This document shows, piece by piece, positions 25,136 to 33,885 of a DNA stretch of 64,000 nucleotides (the stretch's first letter is position 1; the number at the start of each line of letters is the position of its first letter). The stretch lies in NCBI RefSeq assembly GCF_900106765.1, contig NZ_FNNG01000002.1, forward strand, positions 248,001 to 312,000, read 5' to 3'. The notes beneath the pieces are model-generated. The model was not told the origin of the DNA and did not search any database. It saw only the letters and a list, made by a program, of their open reading frames with translations. This DNA is from Tepidimicrobium xylanilyticum (GTDB lineage: Bacteria > Bacillota > Clostridia > Tissierellales > Tepidimicrobiaceae). The position numbers and the translations under genes were made by a program.

Positions 25136-25285
25136 ATTAGGCAGGTCTCCTGACTTTTGGTCATCCTACTTTCAACGCCTTCCCGAGACAGTCTCAGTGG
25201 CATAAGTTGATTTCGTCCCAATTACAGTAGCGGGGGCTGTACTGGATTTTCACCAGTTTCCCTTTTAATCCATAAGGAACCTAAT
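25136..25285 (-). ncRNA. Cobalamin riboswitch 1
   Basis: The minus strand carries the standard B12-element blocks in order: GGTTCC, AAAAGGGAA, GGTGAAAATCCAGTACAGCC, CCGCTACTGTAA, GATGCCACTG-type segment (ATGCCACTG), GGGAAGG, GATGACCAAAAGTCAGGAGACC and the closing GCCTAA. It precedes btuF and the main cbi operon. Its promoter at 25314-25342 and the riboswitch itself are close copies of those at 35001-35217, and the riboswitch is also close to that at 32449-32596. Confidence 0.95.
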
Positions 25286-25313
25286 ATTTACAATATTGAA
25301 CTTTCCAATCTTG

Positions 25314-25342
25314 ATTCTATCATAGTCCAAATTTTGATGCAA
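25314..25342 (-). promoter_or_regulatory. Promoter of riboswitch 1 and the btuF-cbi operon
   Basis: TTGCAT (25342-25337), 17-base spacer, TAGAAT (25319-25314) on the minus strand. The same boxes and nearly the same spacer occur before riboswitch 3. The remaining part of the 25010-25521 gap shows no gene. Confidence 0.65.
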
Positions 25343-25521
25343 CAATTCTCAACAGACTTCCAGCATAAGGGAATTTGCTTTTTGATTTATATCATTACTA
25401 TATTTTACATAGGGCTTTTAACTTAAGAAAACATCTTTCCAGTAACAATTGGAATAATAACAATTTAATTTTTGCTCAATCTATAAATTTAATAAATTCA
25501 CCAATGCCCCTATTATCCAAA

Positions 25522-26244
25522 TTATCCTATATGATACCCTCTTGGAGTTATCATTTTATTACCTTTCACATATGTATTGCTATTTCCTATTATTAATATA
25601 CTTAACATATCCACTTTTTCATAAGGAATGCTCTGTAAAGTAGTTAATATTATTTCTGTATTAGCACGACCAGAATTTCTAACTATTCCAACAGGAGTAT
25701 CTTTTTCTTTATATTTTAACATTATTCTCACTGCTTTTTCTAAATGATTTCTCCTGCTATTGCTTCTAGGATTATATATTGTTATTACAAAATCCCCTTC
25801 TGAAGCTTTCTCAATCCTTTTTTCAATAGCCTCCCAAGGAGTCAGTAAATCACTAAGGCTAATAGAAGCAAAATCATGCATAATAGGTGAACCCAGTTCG
25901 CTGGCTGCAGAAAAAGCTGCTGTAACCCCTGGAACTATCTCTACCTCTATTTCTTCTTTTAATTCCAATATGGGTCCAGCCATACCATAAAGCCCAGCAT
26001 CTCCAGTTGAAATTATGGCAGTATTATGTCCTTCTTTTGCTTTTCTTATTGCCAATTTACATCTATCTATCTCTCCCTTCATTCCTGTAGAATAAATTTG
26101 CTTTCCTTCAATTAAATCCCCTAGATACCCTATGTAAGGGGTATATCCAATAATAATATCACATTTTTTTATAGTTTCTATGGCCTTTAAGGTCATATGC
26201 TCTCTGCCTCCTGGCCCTATACCAATTACATACAACTTAGACAT
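25522..26244 (-). CDS. cbiH: Cobalt-factor III / precorrin-3B C17-methyltransferase
   Basis: 240 residues, tetrapyrrole methylase. CbiH methylates C17 and contracts the ring. It begins LYVIGIGPGGREHMTLKA, then IIGYTPYIGYL, STGDAGLYGMAGP, EIVPGVTAAFSAASELG and FVITIYNPRS, all diagnostic of CbiH/CobJ. It lacks the C-terminal extension found in some CbiH proteins. It is the last gene of the upstream cobalamin operon, ending about 240 bases before the riboswitch 1 aptamer. Confidence 0.93.
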   Translation of the reverse strand: MSKLYVIGIGPGGREHMTLKAIETIKKCDIIIGYTPYIGYLGDLIEGKQIYSTGMKGEIDRCKLAIRKAKEGHNTAIISTGDAGLYGMAGPILELKEEIEVEIVPGVTAAFSAASELGSPIMHDFASISLSDLLTPWEAIEKRIEKASEGDFVITIYNPRSNSRRNHLEKAVRIMLKYKEKDTPVGIVRNSGRANTEIILTTLQSIPYEKVDMLSILIIGNSNTYVKGNKMITPRGYHIG

Positions 26245-26344
26245 ATCTTACCTCCTTTGATGCTAGGCTTTCAGTATATTTGAGTATATTGGCCTTTTTA
26301 GTAATTACCGAAAATGGATACACATTTGGCTGATCTCAATAAAT

Positions 26345-27007
26345 CTAATCATTGTCTTTCTTCCTTCCTAGGATAAGGGACATATAATCTTTATCATTTA
26401 TTATTTCTTCTTTGTCAGTAAGTACATGTTCATCTTCTAGGCTTACCCTTTTTACATACGTATAATTAAAGCCCTTTCCATCCAATGACTCTAATATTGC
26501 TTCTTTATCCCTTAATGTCTTTAATATACATAATGTATCTGTATCATCCAATAATTCCTCACAAAATTCATCCATCAATAAAAATTTATCCCCTTTAATT
26601 ACCAAAGGAATTTTCGTTTGAGCAGCTGCTGCAATAAATGATGGTATTCCCGAGATAATATCTATTTGAATTTCCCTTTTCTCTAATTCGTTCATGAGAT
26701 ATATAAAGGTGCTATATATCATAGGATCTCCTATGGTTAAATAGACTCCACATTTGCCTTCTGGAATTAAATCATGGATTGTGTCAGCTACATCAGTATA
26801 ATCTTGCTTTGTAACCTTCCCCATTGGAAAATTCAGTAATATGACCTTTTTATCTTGCACATATTCCTTAACAGTATCTAAAGCCATATTTTTTCCCTTA
26901 TTATGCGGAGCAAAGATTATATCAGCTTCTCTAATCCTTTTTACTGCTTTTATGGTCAGTAATTCCTTATCACCTGGACCTGTACCTATAGCATATAATA
27001 TTTTCAT
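26345..27007 (-). CDS. cbiL: Cobalt-factor II / precorrin-2 C20-methyltransferase
   Basis: 220 residues, tetrapyrrole methylase. CbiL adds the C20 methyl group. Motifs are LYAIGTGPGDKELLTIKAV, YLTIGDPMIYSTFIYL and IISGIPSFIAAAAQ. It precedes cbiH by 100 bases and follows the btuD-like ATPase gene. Confidence 0.92.
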   Translation of the reverse strand: MKILYAIGTGPGDKELLTIKAVKRIREADIIFAPHNKGKNMALDTVKEYVQDKKVILLNFPMGKVTKQDYTDVADTIHDLIPEGKCGVYLTIGDPMIYSTFIYLMNELEKREIQIDIISGIPSFIAAAAQTKIPLVIKGDKFLLMDEFCEELLDDTDTLCILKTLRDKEAILESLDGKGFNYTYVKRVSLEDEHVLTDKEEIINDKDYMSLILGRKKDND

Positions 27008-27109
27008 TATTACACCCCTTTAACTTAAACTATGGACCAATCCCCATTAATACTTTATCATCCATATAAGAAGCAATACTTCCACACAACCATTCAATAC
27101 ATACATCTT

Positions 27110-27889
27110 TTAATTTGCCTTATAGGGTATAAAATAGGGACAACGGTTTATTTCATCTCGATATATGTGACCTTTCACGTTAAACACCTCTTTTAGCAAT
27201 CTTTCATTTAAAACTAAATTGGGATTATTATACTCCCATATTTGTCCATCCTTTAATACCAATATACTGTCTGAAAACCTAAATGCTTGATTTAAATCAT
27301 GCAACACCATTAAAACCGTTAAACCCAAAGTTTCATTCAGTTCCTTAACCAATTGTAATATTTCTAGTTGATAGGATATATCCAAAAACGTAGTAGGTTC
27401 ATCTAATAACAATATTTCTGGTTGCTGAGCTAGGGACATGGCTAACCATGCCCTTTGTTGCTCTCCACCAGATAAAGTGGCTAAATGTCTATCTTTCAAT
27501 TTTACTATTCCAGTTTTTTCAATAGCCCAATCTATTATTTCATAATCTTTTTTTCCCAACCTTTGTCCAAATTTTAAGCGGGGGTATCTACCATAAGAAA
27601 CTAGTTCCCTTACAGTAATATCGTTAGGAGTGTTTTTAAATTGGGGAAGGATAGCCATCCTTTTTGCTACTAACTTAGTTGGCAATCTTAATATATTTTC
27701 ATCTTCAAGATAAACATTACCCTTTGCAGGTTTTATACACCTAGACAAAACCTTTATTAAAGTAGATTTTCCTGAACCATTAGGTCCTATTATGCTTACT
27801 ACTTGGCCTTTTTCTACCTTTAAGCATATATCCTTTAATATTTCTTTTTCTCCATAGTTTACATAAAGATTTTCTGCCCTTATGACCAT
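27110..27889 (-). CDS. Corrinoid/iron-type ABC importer ATPase
   Basis: 259 residues, FecE/BtuD class: GPNGSGKSTL Walker A, LSGGEQQRAW signature, ILLLDEPTTFLD Walker B and VLHDLNQ H-loop. It lies between the binding protein at 27918 and cbiL, with no permease gene in between. The orphan permease at 33886-34860, also behind a cobalamin riboswitch, is the natural missing partner (inference). Confidence 0.88.
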   Translation of the reverse strand: MVIRAENLYVNYGEKEILKDICLKVEKGQVVSIIGPNGSGKSTLIKVLSRCIKPAKGNVYLEDENILRLPTKLVAKRMAILPQFKNTPNDITVRELVSYGRYPRLKFGQRLGKKDYEIIDWAIEKTGIVKLKDRHLATLSGGEQQRAWLAMSLAQQPEILLLDEPTTFLDISYQLEILQLVKELNETLGLTVLMVLHDLNQAFRFSDSILVLKDGQIWEYNNPNLVLNERLLKEVFNVKGHIYRDEINRCPYFIPYKAN

Positions 27890-27917
27890 GTATTCACCTT
27901 CTTCCCATAAAACCTCT

Positions 27918-28934
27918 CTACTTAAAAATATCAGGATAAAGTATTTCTGCTAATCCTTTATAAGCTTCTGCATATCTATGATTTGGTTTATACATATATA
28001 AATCTTTTGGCAAGAATATATATCTATCCTCCTTTACTGCTTTTAATGAACTCCAGGCTGGGTTATCTTCCACATCTTTTTTAAGTCTTTCTAATATCTT
28101 TTCTTTATCAAAACCACTAGTTTGTACAAATATAAAATCTGGATCTTCTTCTAACACTTTTTCCATACTAAAGGCTATTGCTTCAGGTCCTGTAGCTACT
28201 GAATCGGATATATTAGTAGTATGTAAATCTTTTAACATCTCTCCTACTGTAGTATCAGAACTCCTTGCGGTAATACGCTTTGCAGTAGCCATCATCAATA
28301 AAATTTTATAATTCCTGTCCTTTGGTGCCCTTTCTATTATTTCTTCTATATCCTTCCTAACTTTAACTGCGTATTCTTCATATAAGTCATCCCTTCCATT
28401 TATGGCTGTAAATATCCTTGCCATTTTAAAATAATCATCCTTTGTGAAATAATTTAATGCTATAATATCAATACCATTTTGTTCAAAAATAGGTACTAAG
28501 TCCATTTGGTGTTTTTGATTGGAATTTAAAATTACCAAATCCGGTTCTAAAGATAATACTTTCTCCACACTTATCGCTCCCTGCCTACCTACTGTTTCAA
28601 CATCTCTGGCTTCTTCTACTACTTTTTCTGCCGCTTCCTCCAGTCTCCCAACAACAGCACCTCCAGATTTGCACCAAACTTCAAGATAAGAATTAAACAA
28701 TACTACTACCCTTTTCGGATATTTAGAGATAGTCACCACTTCTCCTCTTCCATCTTCAAATGTGACGGAATCCTCATTAATTTCTATGCCATATTTTATT
28801 TCTTCCTCTTCTGCCTGTCCACCATTTACTTCCTTTGATCCTACGTTAGTTTCCAAATCTTGTTTATTAAAACAAGCAGTAAATAAAAATAAAACTAAAA
28901 TCAATAACAATGAAACCAATACCTTCCTCCTCAT
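27918..28934 (-). CDS. ABC importer binding lipoprotein (BtuF/FecB class)
   Basis: 338 residues with a lipoprotein signal ending FTAC. The mature protein contains PKRVVVLFNSYLEVW, ISVEKVLSLEPDLVILNSN and an AEAYKGLAEILYP tail typical of corrinoid or siderophore binding proteins. It sits between cbiK and the ATPase in the cbiMNQO operon, so a corrinoid or cobalt-related ligand is likely. Confidence 0.85.
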   Translation of the reverse strand: MRRKVLVSLLLILVLFLFTACFNKQDLETNVGSKEVNGGQAEEEEIKYGIEINEDSVTFEDGRGEVVTISKYPKRVVVLFNSYLEVWCKSGGAVVGRLEEAAEKVVEEARDVETVGRQGAISVEKVLSLEPDLVILNSNQKHQMDLVPIFEQNGIDIIALNYFTKDDYFKMARIFTAINGRDDLYEEYAVKVRKDIEEIIERAPKDRNYKILLMMATAKRITARSSDTTVGEMLKDLHTTNISDSVATGPEAIAFSMEKVLEEDPDFIFVQTSGFDKEKILERLKKDVEDNPAWSSLKAVKEDRYIFLPKDLYMYKPNHRYAEAYKGLAEILYPDIFK

Positions 28935-28946
28935 TTTCCCCTCCTG

Positions 28947-29723
28947 TCAATCCATTATCTTTTCTATATGCTGCAAGTAAATATCTTGTATTTCTCTCAA
29001 TTGACCTAATCCTTCAAGTATTCCTTCTACATTAAACCCTTCCTTTTCTAATATGCTTTTCCACGAATCCTCTTCTTCTGATACCATATCGTTAATTACA
29101 TGATCTCCTGCTACTAACATAAAGGGTCTTAAAAACACCTTTTTAACTCCTTCGTTTTTCAGCTTAGGTATTAAATCTTCAATAGTAATCCTACCTTCTA
29201 CAGTAGCTATAGATACTTTTTCATAACCCTTTTCTCTAAAAATCTTTTCTAATTTATCATATGATATATCTGTTTCATGGCTTGTACCATGCCCCATAAG
29301 TATAATCCATTCATCAGCCTTTACATCTGGTAAATTTAATATTTTAACTATCTTTTCATAATCTTCATCATCATAAAGAAGAGGTTTACCTATTTTGACT
29401 GAACAATCTCTATTATCCTTTATAAACTCTTCTGTCTGTCTTAGTATTTTTTCATATTCATAACCTGATAATATATGAAGAGACTGAATGTATATTTCCT
29501 CTATTCCATCGTTTTTCATCTCTTCTAAGGCTTCTCTTATGTTGTTCACATTATAATTATCCCTTTTTTTAAGTTTGTTAATTACCATCTGAGATGTAAA
29601 AGCTCTCAATACTAAAAAATCCTTATATTTTTCCCTAACTCTATTTTCTATGCTTTCAATACATAGTTTTCTAGTCTCCTCGTAAGTTGTACCAAAACTA
29701 GCTACTATAATCCCCTTTTTCAT
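28947..29723 (-). CDS. cbiK: Sirohydrochlorin cobaltochelatase
   Basis: About 258 residues. CbiK inserts cobalt into sirohydrochlorin, the first committed anaerobic step. VASFGTTYEETR opens the protein. The metal-handling histidines are in ILMGHGTSHETD and VAGDHVINDM. Start at ATG 29723, where GGAAAGG precedes it; the longer reading begins inside cbiO. Directly downstream of the cobalt importer genes cbiMNQO, so metal uptake and insertion are co-expressed. Confidence 0.92.
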   Translation of the reverse strand: MKKGIIVASFGTTYEETRKLCIESIENRVREKYKDFLVLRAFTSQMVINKLKKRDNYNVNNIREALEEMKNDGIEEIYIQSLHILSGYEYEKILRQTEEFIKDNRDCSVKIGKPLLYDDEDYEKIVKILNLPDVKADEWIILMGHGTSHETDISYDKLEKIFREKGYEKVSIATVEGRITIEDLIPKLKNEGVKKVFLRPFMLVAGDHVINDMVSEEEDSWKSILEKEGFNVEGILEGLGQLREIQDIYLQHIEKIMD

Positions 29724-30519
29724 AATCCTTTCCTTTCCATTGAAATAATTGTTTTTCATTTTTACATAATGGTAGGCCTAATTCTTGATGGGCTTTCACT
29801 AGCCAAGGTCTTTCCAAACATGCTTTTTTCAATAAATCATCCCTTAGAAATACATCTTCTGGTGATCCTTCACCCAATATTTCTCCCTTTCCCAAAATAT
29901 AAACATAATCACAAACTTCATAGATTAAATCCATATCATGGCTAGATAATACTATTTTCTTTTCTTGACTAAGTTCTTCTATTATCCTTTTTACCTCTTT
30001 AGTCATGTAAGGATCTAATCCATTTGTAGGCTCATCTAACAATATTAAATCCAAATCCATTGCTAAGATCCCAGCTATAGAAATTCTCTTTTTCTCGCCA
30101 TAACTTAAAAAATGTGTAGGCTTATCTTTTAAATCATAGGCATTTACCATCTTTAAAGCCTTCTCAACTTTTTTTACAACTTTTTCTTCACTCAAACCTA
30201 AATTCCTCAAGGGAAAAGCCACATCATCATATACCTTGGAGAAAAATAACTGCTTATCTGGATCTTGAAAAACCATATTTACCTTTTTTCTATACTGTCT
30301 CAAAAATTTCTTATTGTATTTTATAGTTTTATCCTTGTATTTTATCTGTCCTTTAGTGGGTTTTAATATACCTATAATACTTAAAAAAAGAGTAGATTTG
30401 CCAGAACCATTGGCTCCAACAACCCCAATAGTATTTCCTTTTTCTAAATCCAAATTAATATTTTTTAAAGCCTCTGTTCCATCCTCATATTGATATTCCA
30501 ATGATTCTATCTTTATCAT
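29698..30519 (-). CDS. cbiO: Cobalt ECF importer ATPase
   Basis: 273 residues. Walker A GANGSGKSTL, Q-loop MVFQDPDKQLFF, signature LSYGEKKRISIAG and Walker B LILLDEPTNGLD follow the ECF A-subunit pattern. With CbiQ and CbiMN it powers cobalt uptake. Its ATG follows cbiQ without a gap and its end overlaps the start of cbiK. Confidence 0.93.
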   Translation of the reverse strand: MIKIESLEYQYEDGTEALKNINLDLEKGNTIGVVGANGSGKSTLFLSIIGILKPTKGQIKYKDKTIKYNKKFLRQYRKKVNMVFQDPDKQLFFSKVYDDVAFPLRNLGLSEEKVVKKVEKALKMVNAYDLKDKPTHFLSYGEKKRISIAGILAMDLDLILLDEPTNGLDPYMTKEVKRIIEELSQEKKIVLSSHDMDLIYEVCDYVYILGKGEILGEGSPEDVFLRDDLLKKACLERPWLVKAHQELGLPLCKNEKQLFQWKGKDYEKGDYSS

Positions 30520-31203
30520 CTAATCACCTATTTTAAATTCTCCAGTGTATAATTTGGTATCTAAAGAAATTACCATATCCTTATATCGAATTAATAGTCT
30601 AATAAATAAACATTTTATGAGTAAAGCTATAGATTTATAGCTATTTTTCATATTGATATAGCCAAACTTCATCTCTTGAGCCATTATTATATCTTTGGAT
30701 TCTTCTAAAAGAGTAAATATAAACCTATAAATCAGCAGCACTAGTTCTATTAAGGTATTTGGGATTTTAAGCTTTTTAAGCACCCTTATTATGTCGTTTA
30801 ATGGAGTTGTAAGTCCTAAAAAAAGTGTGGAACTAATTGCAGCTAAAACCCTTATTCCAACTTTTATAGATCCCTTTAAAGATTCGTAATTGGTCCCTAG
30901 GTATTTGCCCCATATTTTAATACTCCAAATAAACCTATTTTCCTCAGAAAAGCTCAATAATAAAGTTACAATGCTAATTATTAAAAAAATAGTAGGTATG
31001 ACCATTAACTTGCAATATTTATTCCATGGAATTTTAGCAGCAAATATGGTTAAAAAGACCATAAGCATAAATAAAAATAAATTAATATATAAATTGTCTA
31101 AAATTGTGGCAATCAACAAGGTCCCTATGACAAAGATAAACTTTGTCATAGGGTTAAAGTTTGCCAATCTATTAGTATATGCATACTTATCTATTAACAG
31201 CAA
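30520..31203 (-). CDS. cbiQ: Cobalt ECF importer transmembrane T subunit
   Basis: 227 residues, four to six membrane helices. It has the CbiQ start ([18 protein letters not shown]), NDIIRVLKKLKIPNTLIELVLLIYRF and the late MAQEMKFGY coupling region. Start codon TTG 31203 after GGAGAAACG. It overlaps cbiN slightly. Confidence 0.9.
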   Translation of the reverse strand: MLLIDKYAYTNRLANFNPMTKFIFVIGTLLIATILDNLYINLFLFMLMVFLTIFAAKIPWNKYCKLMVIPTIFLIISIVTLLLSFSEENRFIWSIKIWGKYLGTNYESLKGSIKVGIRVLAAISSTLFLGLTTPLNDIIRVLKKLKIPNTLIELVLLIYRFIFTLLEESKDIIMAQEMKFGYINMKNSYKSIALLIKCLFIRLLIRYKDMVISLDTKLYTGEFKIGD

Positions 31204-31480
31204 TTTTTCGTTTCTCCTTCATCATTCCAAATATATATCCAATAGCTCCCGCACCAATGGCCACCTGTAAGGAAAACAACAAACTCTCTATTTCACTGCT
31301 TGGTGGTTCCCATATGGCATCAAACCAAGGTTCATAATCTGGATTTATCTCTGTTATAACTCCTTCTGCTTGACCATCGGCTCCTTCAAATTCTGCATCT
31401 TTTTTTATAAACAAAGGAGTTATAACCATAACAATAGCTAATAGTATAAGTAAAAGATTTGTTTTATTCAATAGTTTCAA
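31187..31480 (-). CDS. cbiN: Cobalt importer accessory subunit CbiN
   Basis: About 98 residues with two membrane spans, one near each end, and the intervening extracellular stretch [21 protein letters not shown]...PPSSEIES, which is typical of CbiN. TTG 31480 is chosen as start, since AAGGGGAGA precedes it; an ATG at 31504 without a ribosome site is the alternative. CbiN assists CbiM in loading cobalt. Confidence 0.88.
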   Translation of the reverse strand: MKLLNKTNLLLILLAIVMVITPLFIKKDAEFEGADGQAEGVITEINPDYEPWFDAIWEPPSSEIESLLFSLQVAIGAGAIGYIFGMMKEKRKIAVNR

Positions 31481-32195
31481 TATGAATCTCCCCTTCCTTA
31501 CCATATTCAGCTAATAAATTATAGACTATAGCAGTTATTATTCCTTCTACTATTGCTAGAGGAATTTGAGTAACAGCAAATACAGATAAAAACTTTCCTA
31601 AAGATCCAACAAAGCCTGTTATGGAATCAGGAAATGCTAAAGATAGTTGGATTGCAGTTACCACATAAGTCATTAAGTCTCCTAAAAATGCTGCTAGAAA
31701 TACGGGAAAAGTCGTATTCCCATTTTTGTTTTTTAATAGTTTAAAAACACTATAAGATATTATAGGACCAACTATTGCCATGGAAAAAGTATTAGCACCT
31801 AAAGTCGTTAGCCCTCCATGAGCCAATAATAATGATTGAAACAATAAAACTATCAATCCTACTACCGTCATTGTGGTAGGTCCAAACAATATGGCCCCTA
31901 AACCTACTCCTGTTGGATGAGAACAACTCCCTGTTACGGAAGGTATCTTTAATGCAGATAGTACAAATACAAAACCTCCTGCTAATCCTATAAGTACTTT
32001 TTGATTTGCATCCCCCTTAAATATTCGGTGTATCTTTTTAAAACCTATAACAATAAACGGCAAAGATGCAATCATCCAAATAACTGACCATTTAACAGGG
32101 AGAAAACCTTCCATAATATGCATAGCTTGCCCAATACCTGGACTTAAAAACATAAGTAGTAGAATAGATAGGAACAACTTTGTACTGTTTTTCAT
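31464..32195 (-). CDS. cbiM: Cobalt ECF importer substrate-binding S subunit
   Basis: About 243 residues with seven or so membrane helices. After a signal-like first helix it has [10 protein letters not shown], the cobalt-coordinating N-terminal motif exposed by processing. [18 protein letters not shown] and [16 protein letters not shown] are the other hallmarks. Start at ATG 32195, eight bases after GAGAGG. First gene after riboswitch 2 and the strong terminator at 32301-32335. Confidence 0.93.
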   Translation of the reverse strand: MKNSTKLFLSILLLMFLSPGIGQAMHIMEGFLPVKWSVIWMIASLPFIVIGFKKIHRIFKGDANQKVLIGLAGGFVFVLSALKIPSVTGSCSHPTGVGLGAILFGPTTMTVVGLIVLLFQSLLLAHGGLTTLGANTFSMAIVGPIISYSVFKLLKNKNGNTTFPVFLAAFLGDLMTYVVTAIQLSLAFPDSITGFVGSLGKFLSVFAVTQIPLAIVEGIITAIVYNLLAEYGKEGEIHIETIE

Positions 32196-32300
32196 AAAAC
32201 TCACCTCTCTTTTTTGTTTTTAGGTCAAATTACCTCCCAAATTTATTAAAAAAGTAATGTTAAAAAATAAGAAAACTTATAATTTTGATAGGCTAAAAAT

Positions 32301-32335
32301 AAATAGTCCCTAACCTTCTTGGTTAGGGACTATTT
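32301..32335 (-). terminator. Expression-platform terminator of riboswitch 2
   Basis: A 15-bp perfect stem (AAATAGTCCCTAACC and its complement) with a 5-base loop, followed by TTTTT in the minus direction. It lies between riboswitch and cbiM. Confidence 0.85.
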
Positions 32336-32448
32336 GATAGTATAATTTAAATATGATCATAATCAAAAACATAAAATACAAAACATAAAACATAACCATA
32401 TTTAAAAGTATAAGTTTTCCCTTCCCACCGAAGGTTACTTAAAAACGA

Positions 32449-32596
32449 CTAGGCAGGTCTCCTGACTTTTGGTCATCCTACTATCAACGCCTTCCCGAGA
32501 TAATCTCAGTGGCATATGTTGATTTCGTCCCAATTACAGTAGCGGGGGCTGTACTGGATTTTCACCAGTTTCCCTTTTAATCTAATAGAACCTAGC
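32449..32596 (-). ncRNA. Cobalamin riboswitch 2
   Basis: Same block order as riboswitch 1 on the minus strand and almost base-identical across the core from AGGTTCTATTAG to GGAGACCTGCC. It controls cbiMNQO-cbiK-btuF-btuD-cbiL-cbiH. Its promoter lies at 32738-32766, about 140 bases upstream. Confidence 0.95.
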
Positions 32597-32737
32597 GTTT
32601 GTAATATTTAGTTTTCGTTTTTTATTTTATTACTTCACCCATATTAAGGTATTTTTCTTTGTCGTTTTTCGGGTAAATTTCTTTAATGCTTTTTAAGTTT
32701 ATTATGGAGATTTTTGCCCATTCTCGCTTCAACACAA

Positions 32738-32766
32738 ATAATATAATAATTTAGTTGTATTGTCAA
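32738..32766 (-). promoter_or_regulatory. Promoter of riboswitch 2 / cbiM operon
   Basis: TTGACA (32766-32761), 17-base spacer, TATTAT (32743-32738) on the minus strand. It diverges from the pdxS promoter. Nothing else was recognised in the 32597-32896 gap except the sites listed. Confidence 0.75.
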
Positions 32767-32798
32767 TAAATTATTTTCATGTTTATGCTTCAATATAT

Positions 32799-32810
32799 TG
32801 TATGCATACA
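32799..32810. promoter_or_regulatory. Palindrome TGTATGCATACA between cbiM and pdxS promoters
   Basis: A perfect 12-bp palindrome 13 bases upstream of the pdxS -35 box. It could be an operator for a pyridoxal-responsive or other regulator; none is encoded nearby. Confidence 0.35.
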
Positions 32811-32823
32811 CTATATTGATACG

Positions 32824-32853
32824 TTGACATTATATATACACTTTTGATATTAT
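32824..32853 (+). promoter_or_regulatory. pdxS promoter
   Basis: TTGACA (32824-32829), 18-base spacer, TATTAT (32848-32853). The pdxS ATG is at 32897 with GGGGG ahead of it. Confidence 0.65.
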
Positions 32854-32896
32854 ATAGATACACCAAAAACTGTATTTATGAAAAGGGGGATGCTTT

Positions 32897-33757
32897 ATGG
32901 TTAAACTAAAATCAATAAATGAAAAGCTTGCAGGTGGTGTTATAATGGATGTTGTGAATGTCGAGCAAGCTAAAATTGCTGAAAGTAGCGGTGCAGTTGC
33001 TGTTATGGCATTAGAAAGAGTTCCTTCAGATATTAGAAAAGATGGCGGAGTTGCTAGAATGTCAGACCCTAAGTTAATAGAAGATATATTAGAAGCTGTA
33101 TCCATTCCAGTAATGGCAAAAGTCAGAATTGGTCATTTTGTTGAAGCACAAATTCTCGAATCTTTAGGTGTGGATTACATAGACGAAAGTGAAGTCTTAA
33201 CACCAGCAGACAATAATTACCACATAAATAAAAAAGCTTTCAATACACCTTTTGTTTGTGGGGCAAGAAATTTAGGAGAAGCACTAAGACGCATAGGTGA
33301 AGGTGCATCAATGATAAGAACAAAAGGAGAAGCTGGTACTGGAAATATAGTTGAAGCAGTAAAACATATGAGAACAATGATGTCACAAATAAGACAGTTA
33401 GAAAATATGCCTAGAGAAGAGCTTATGAGCTTTGCTAAAAAAATAGGTGCTCCTTATGACCTGGTGGTATATGTTGCTGAAAATGGTAAATTACCAGTGT
33501 TAAATTTTGCAGCAGGTGGAATCGCTACTCCAGCAGATGCTGCCTTAATGATGCAATTAGGTTGTGATGGTATTTTCGTCGGTTCAGGTATTTTTAAATC
33601 TCAAAATCCAGAAAAAAGAGCAAAAGCCATTGTTAAAGCTGTCCAAAATTATAATAATCCAAAAATATTAGCTGAAGTTTCAAAAAACCTAGGGGAAGCT
33701 ATGATAGGATTGGAAATTAACGATATCCCTAAAGAATACCTGTTTGCAAAAAGATAA
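32897..33757 (+). CDS. pdxS: Pyridoxal 5'-phosphate synthase subunit PdxS, without adjacent pdxT
   Basis: 286 residues, nearly full length. PdxS builds PLP from ribose 5-phosphate, glyceraldehyde 3-phosphate and ammonia. The two catalytic lysines are in MAKVRIGH and [30 protein letters not shown] and [19 protein letters not shown] are intact. The last residues are shorter than in Bacillus PdxS and lack the usual end. The glutaminase PdxT normally follows at once; here a hairpin terminator and a convergent gene follow instead. PdxS is known to work with free ammonia when PdxT is absent. A pdxT elsewhere in the genome cannot be excluded. Confidence 0.95.
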   Translation: MVKLKSINEKLAGGVIMDVVNVEQAKIAESSGAVAVMALERVPSDIRKDGGVARMSDPKLIEDILEAVSIPVMAKVRIGHFVEAQILESLGVDYIDESEVLTPADNNYHINKKAFNTPFVCGARNLGEALRRIGEGASMIRTKGEAGTGNIVEAVKHMRTMMSQIRQLENMPREELMSFAKKIGAPYDLVVYVAENGKLPVLNFAAGGIATPADAALMMQLGCDGIFVGSGIFKSQNPEKRAKAIVKAVQNYNNPKILAEVSKNLGEAMIGLEINDIPKEYLFAKR

Positions 33758-33774
33758 ATTAAAATATAGATGAA

Positions 33775-33801
33775 GGAGAACTTGTTTTAAACAAGTTCTC
33801 C
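33775..33801 (+). terminator. Hairpin after pdxS
   Basis: GGAGAACTTG and CAAGTTCTCC form a 10-bp stem 18 bases past the stop. No T tract follows, so termination may be inefficient. Confidence 0.55.
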
Positions 33802-33885
33802 TACCCATAGGAAAAACATAATGCTATAAACTCCACTATATTGTACCGTTAATATTGTACCATTAATTTTTACTTACTAATCCAC

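Noticed and set aside
25100-25290. Repeated blocks at 25136, 32449 and 35001 as a possible mobile repeat
   Set aside because: They are B12-element riboswitches with their expression platforms; no transposon ends or target duplications.
33820-33870. Two tandem TATTGTACC-N-TTAA repeats between pdxS and the orphan permease
   Set aside because: Only two short AT-rich copies, without position relative to a promoter.
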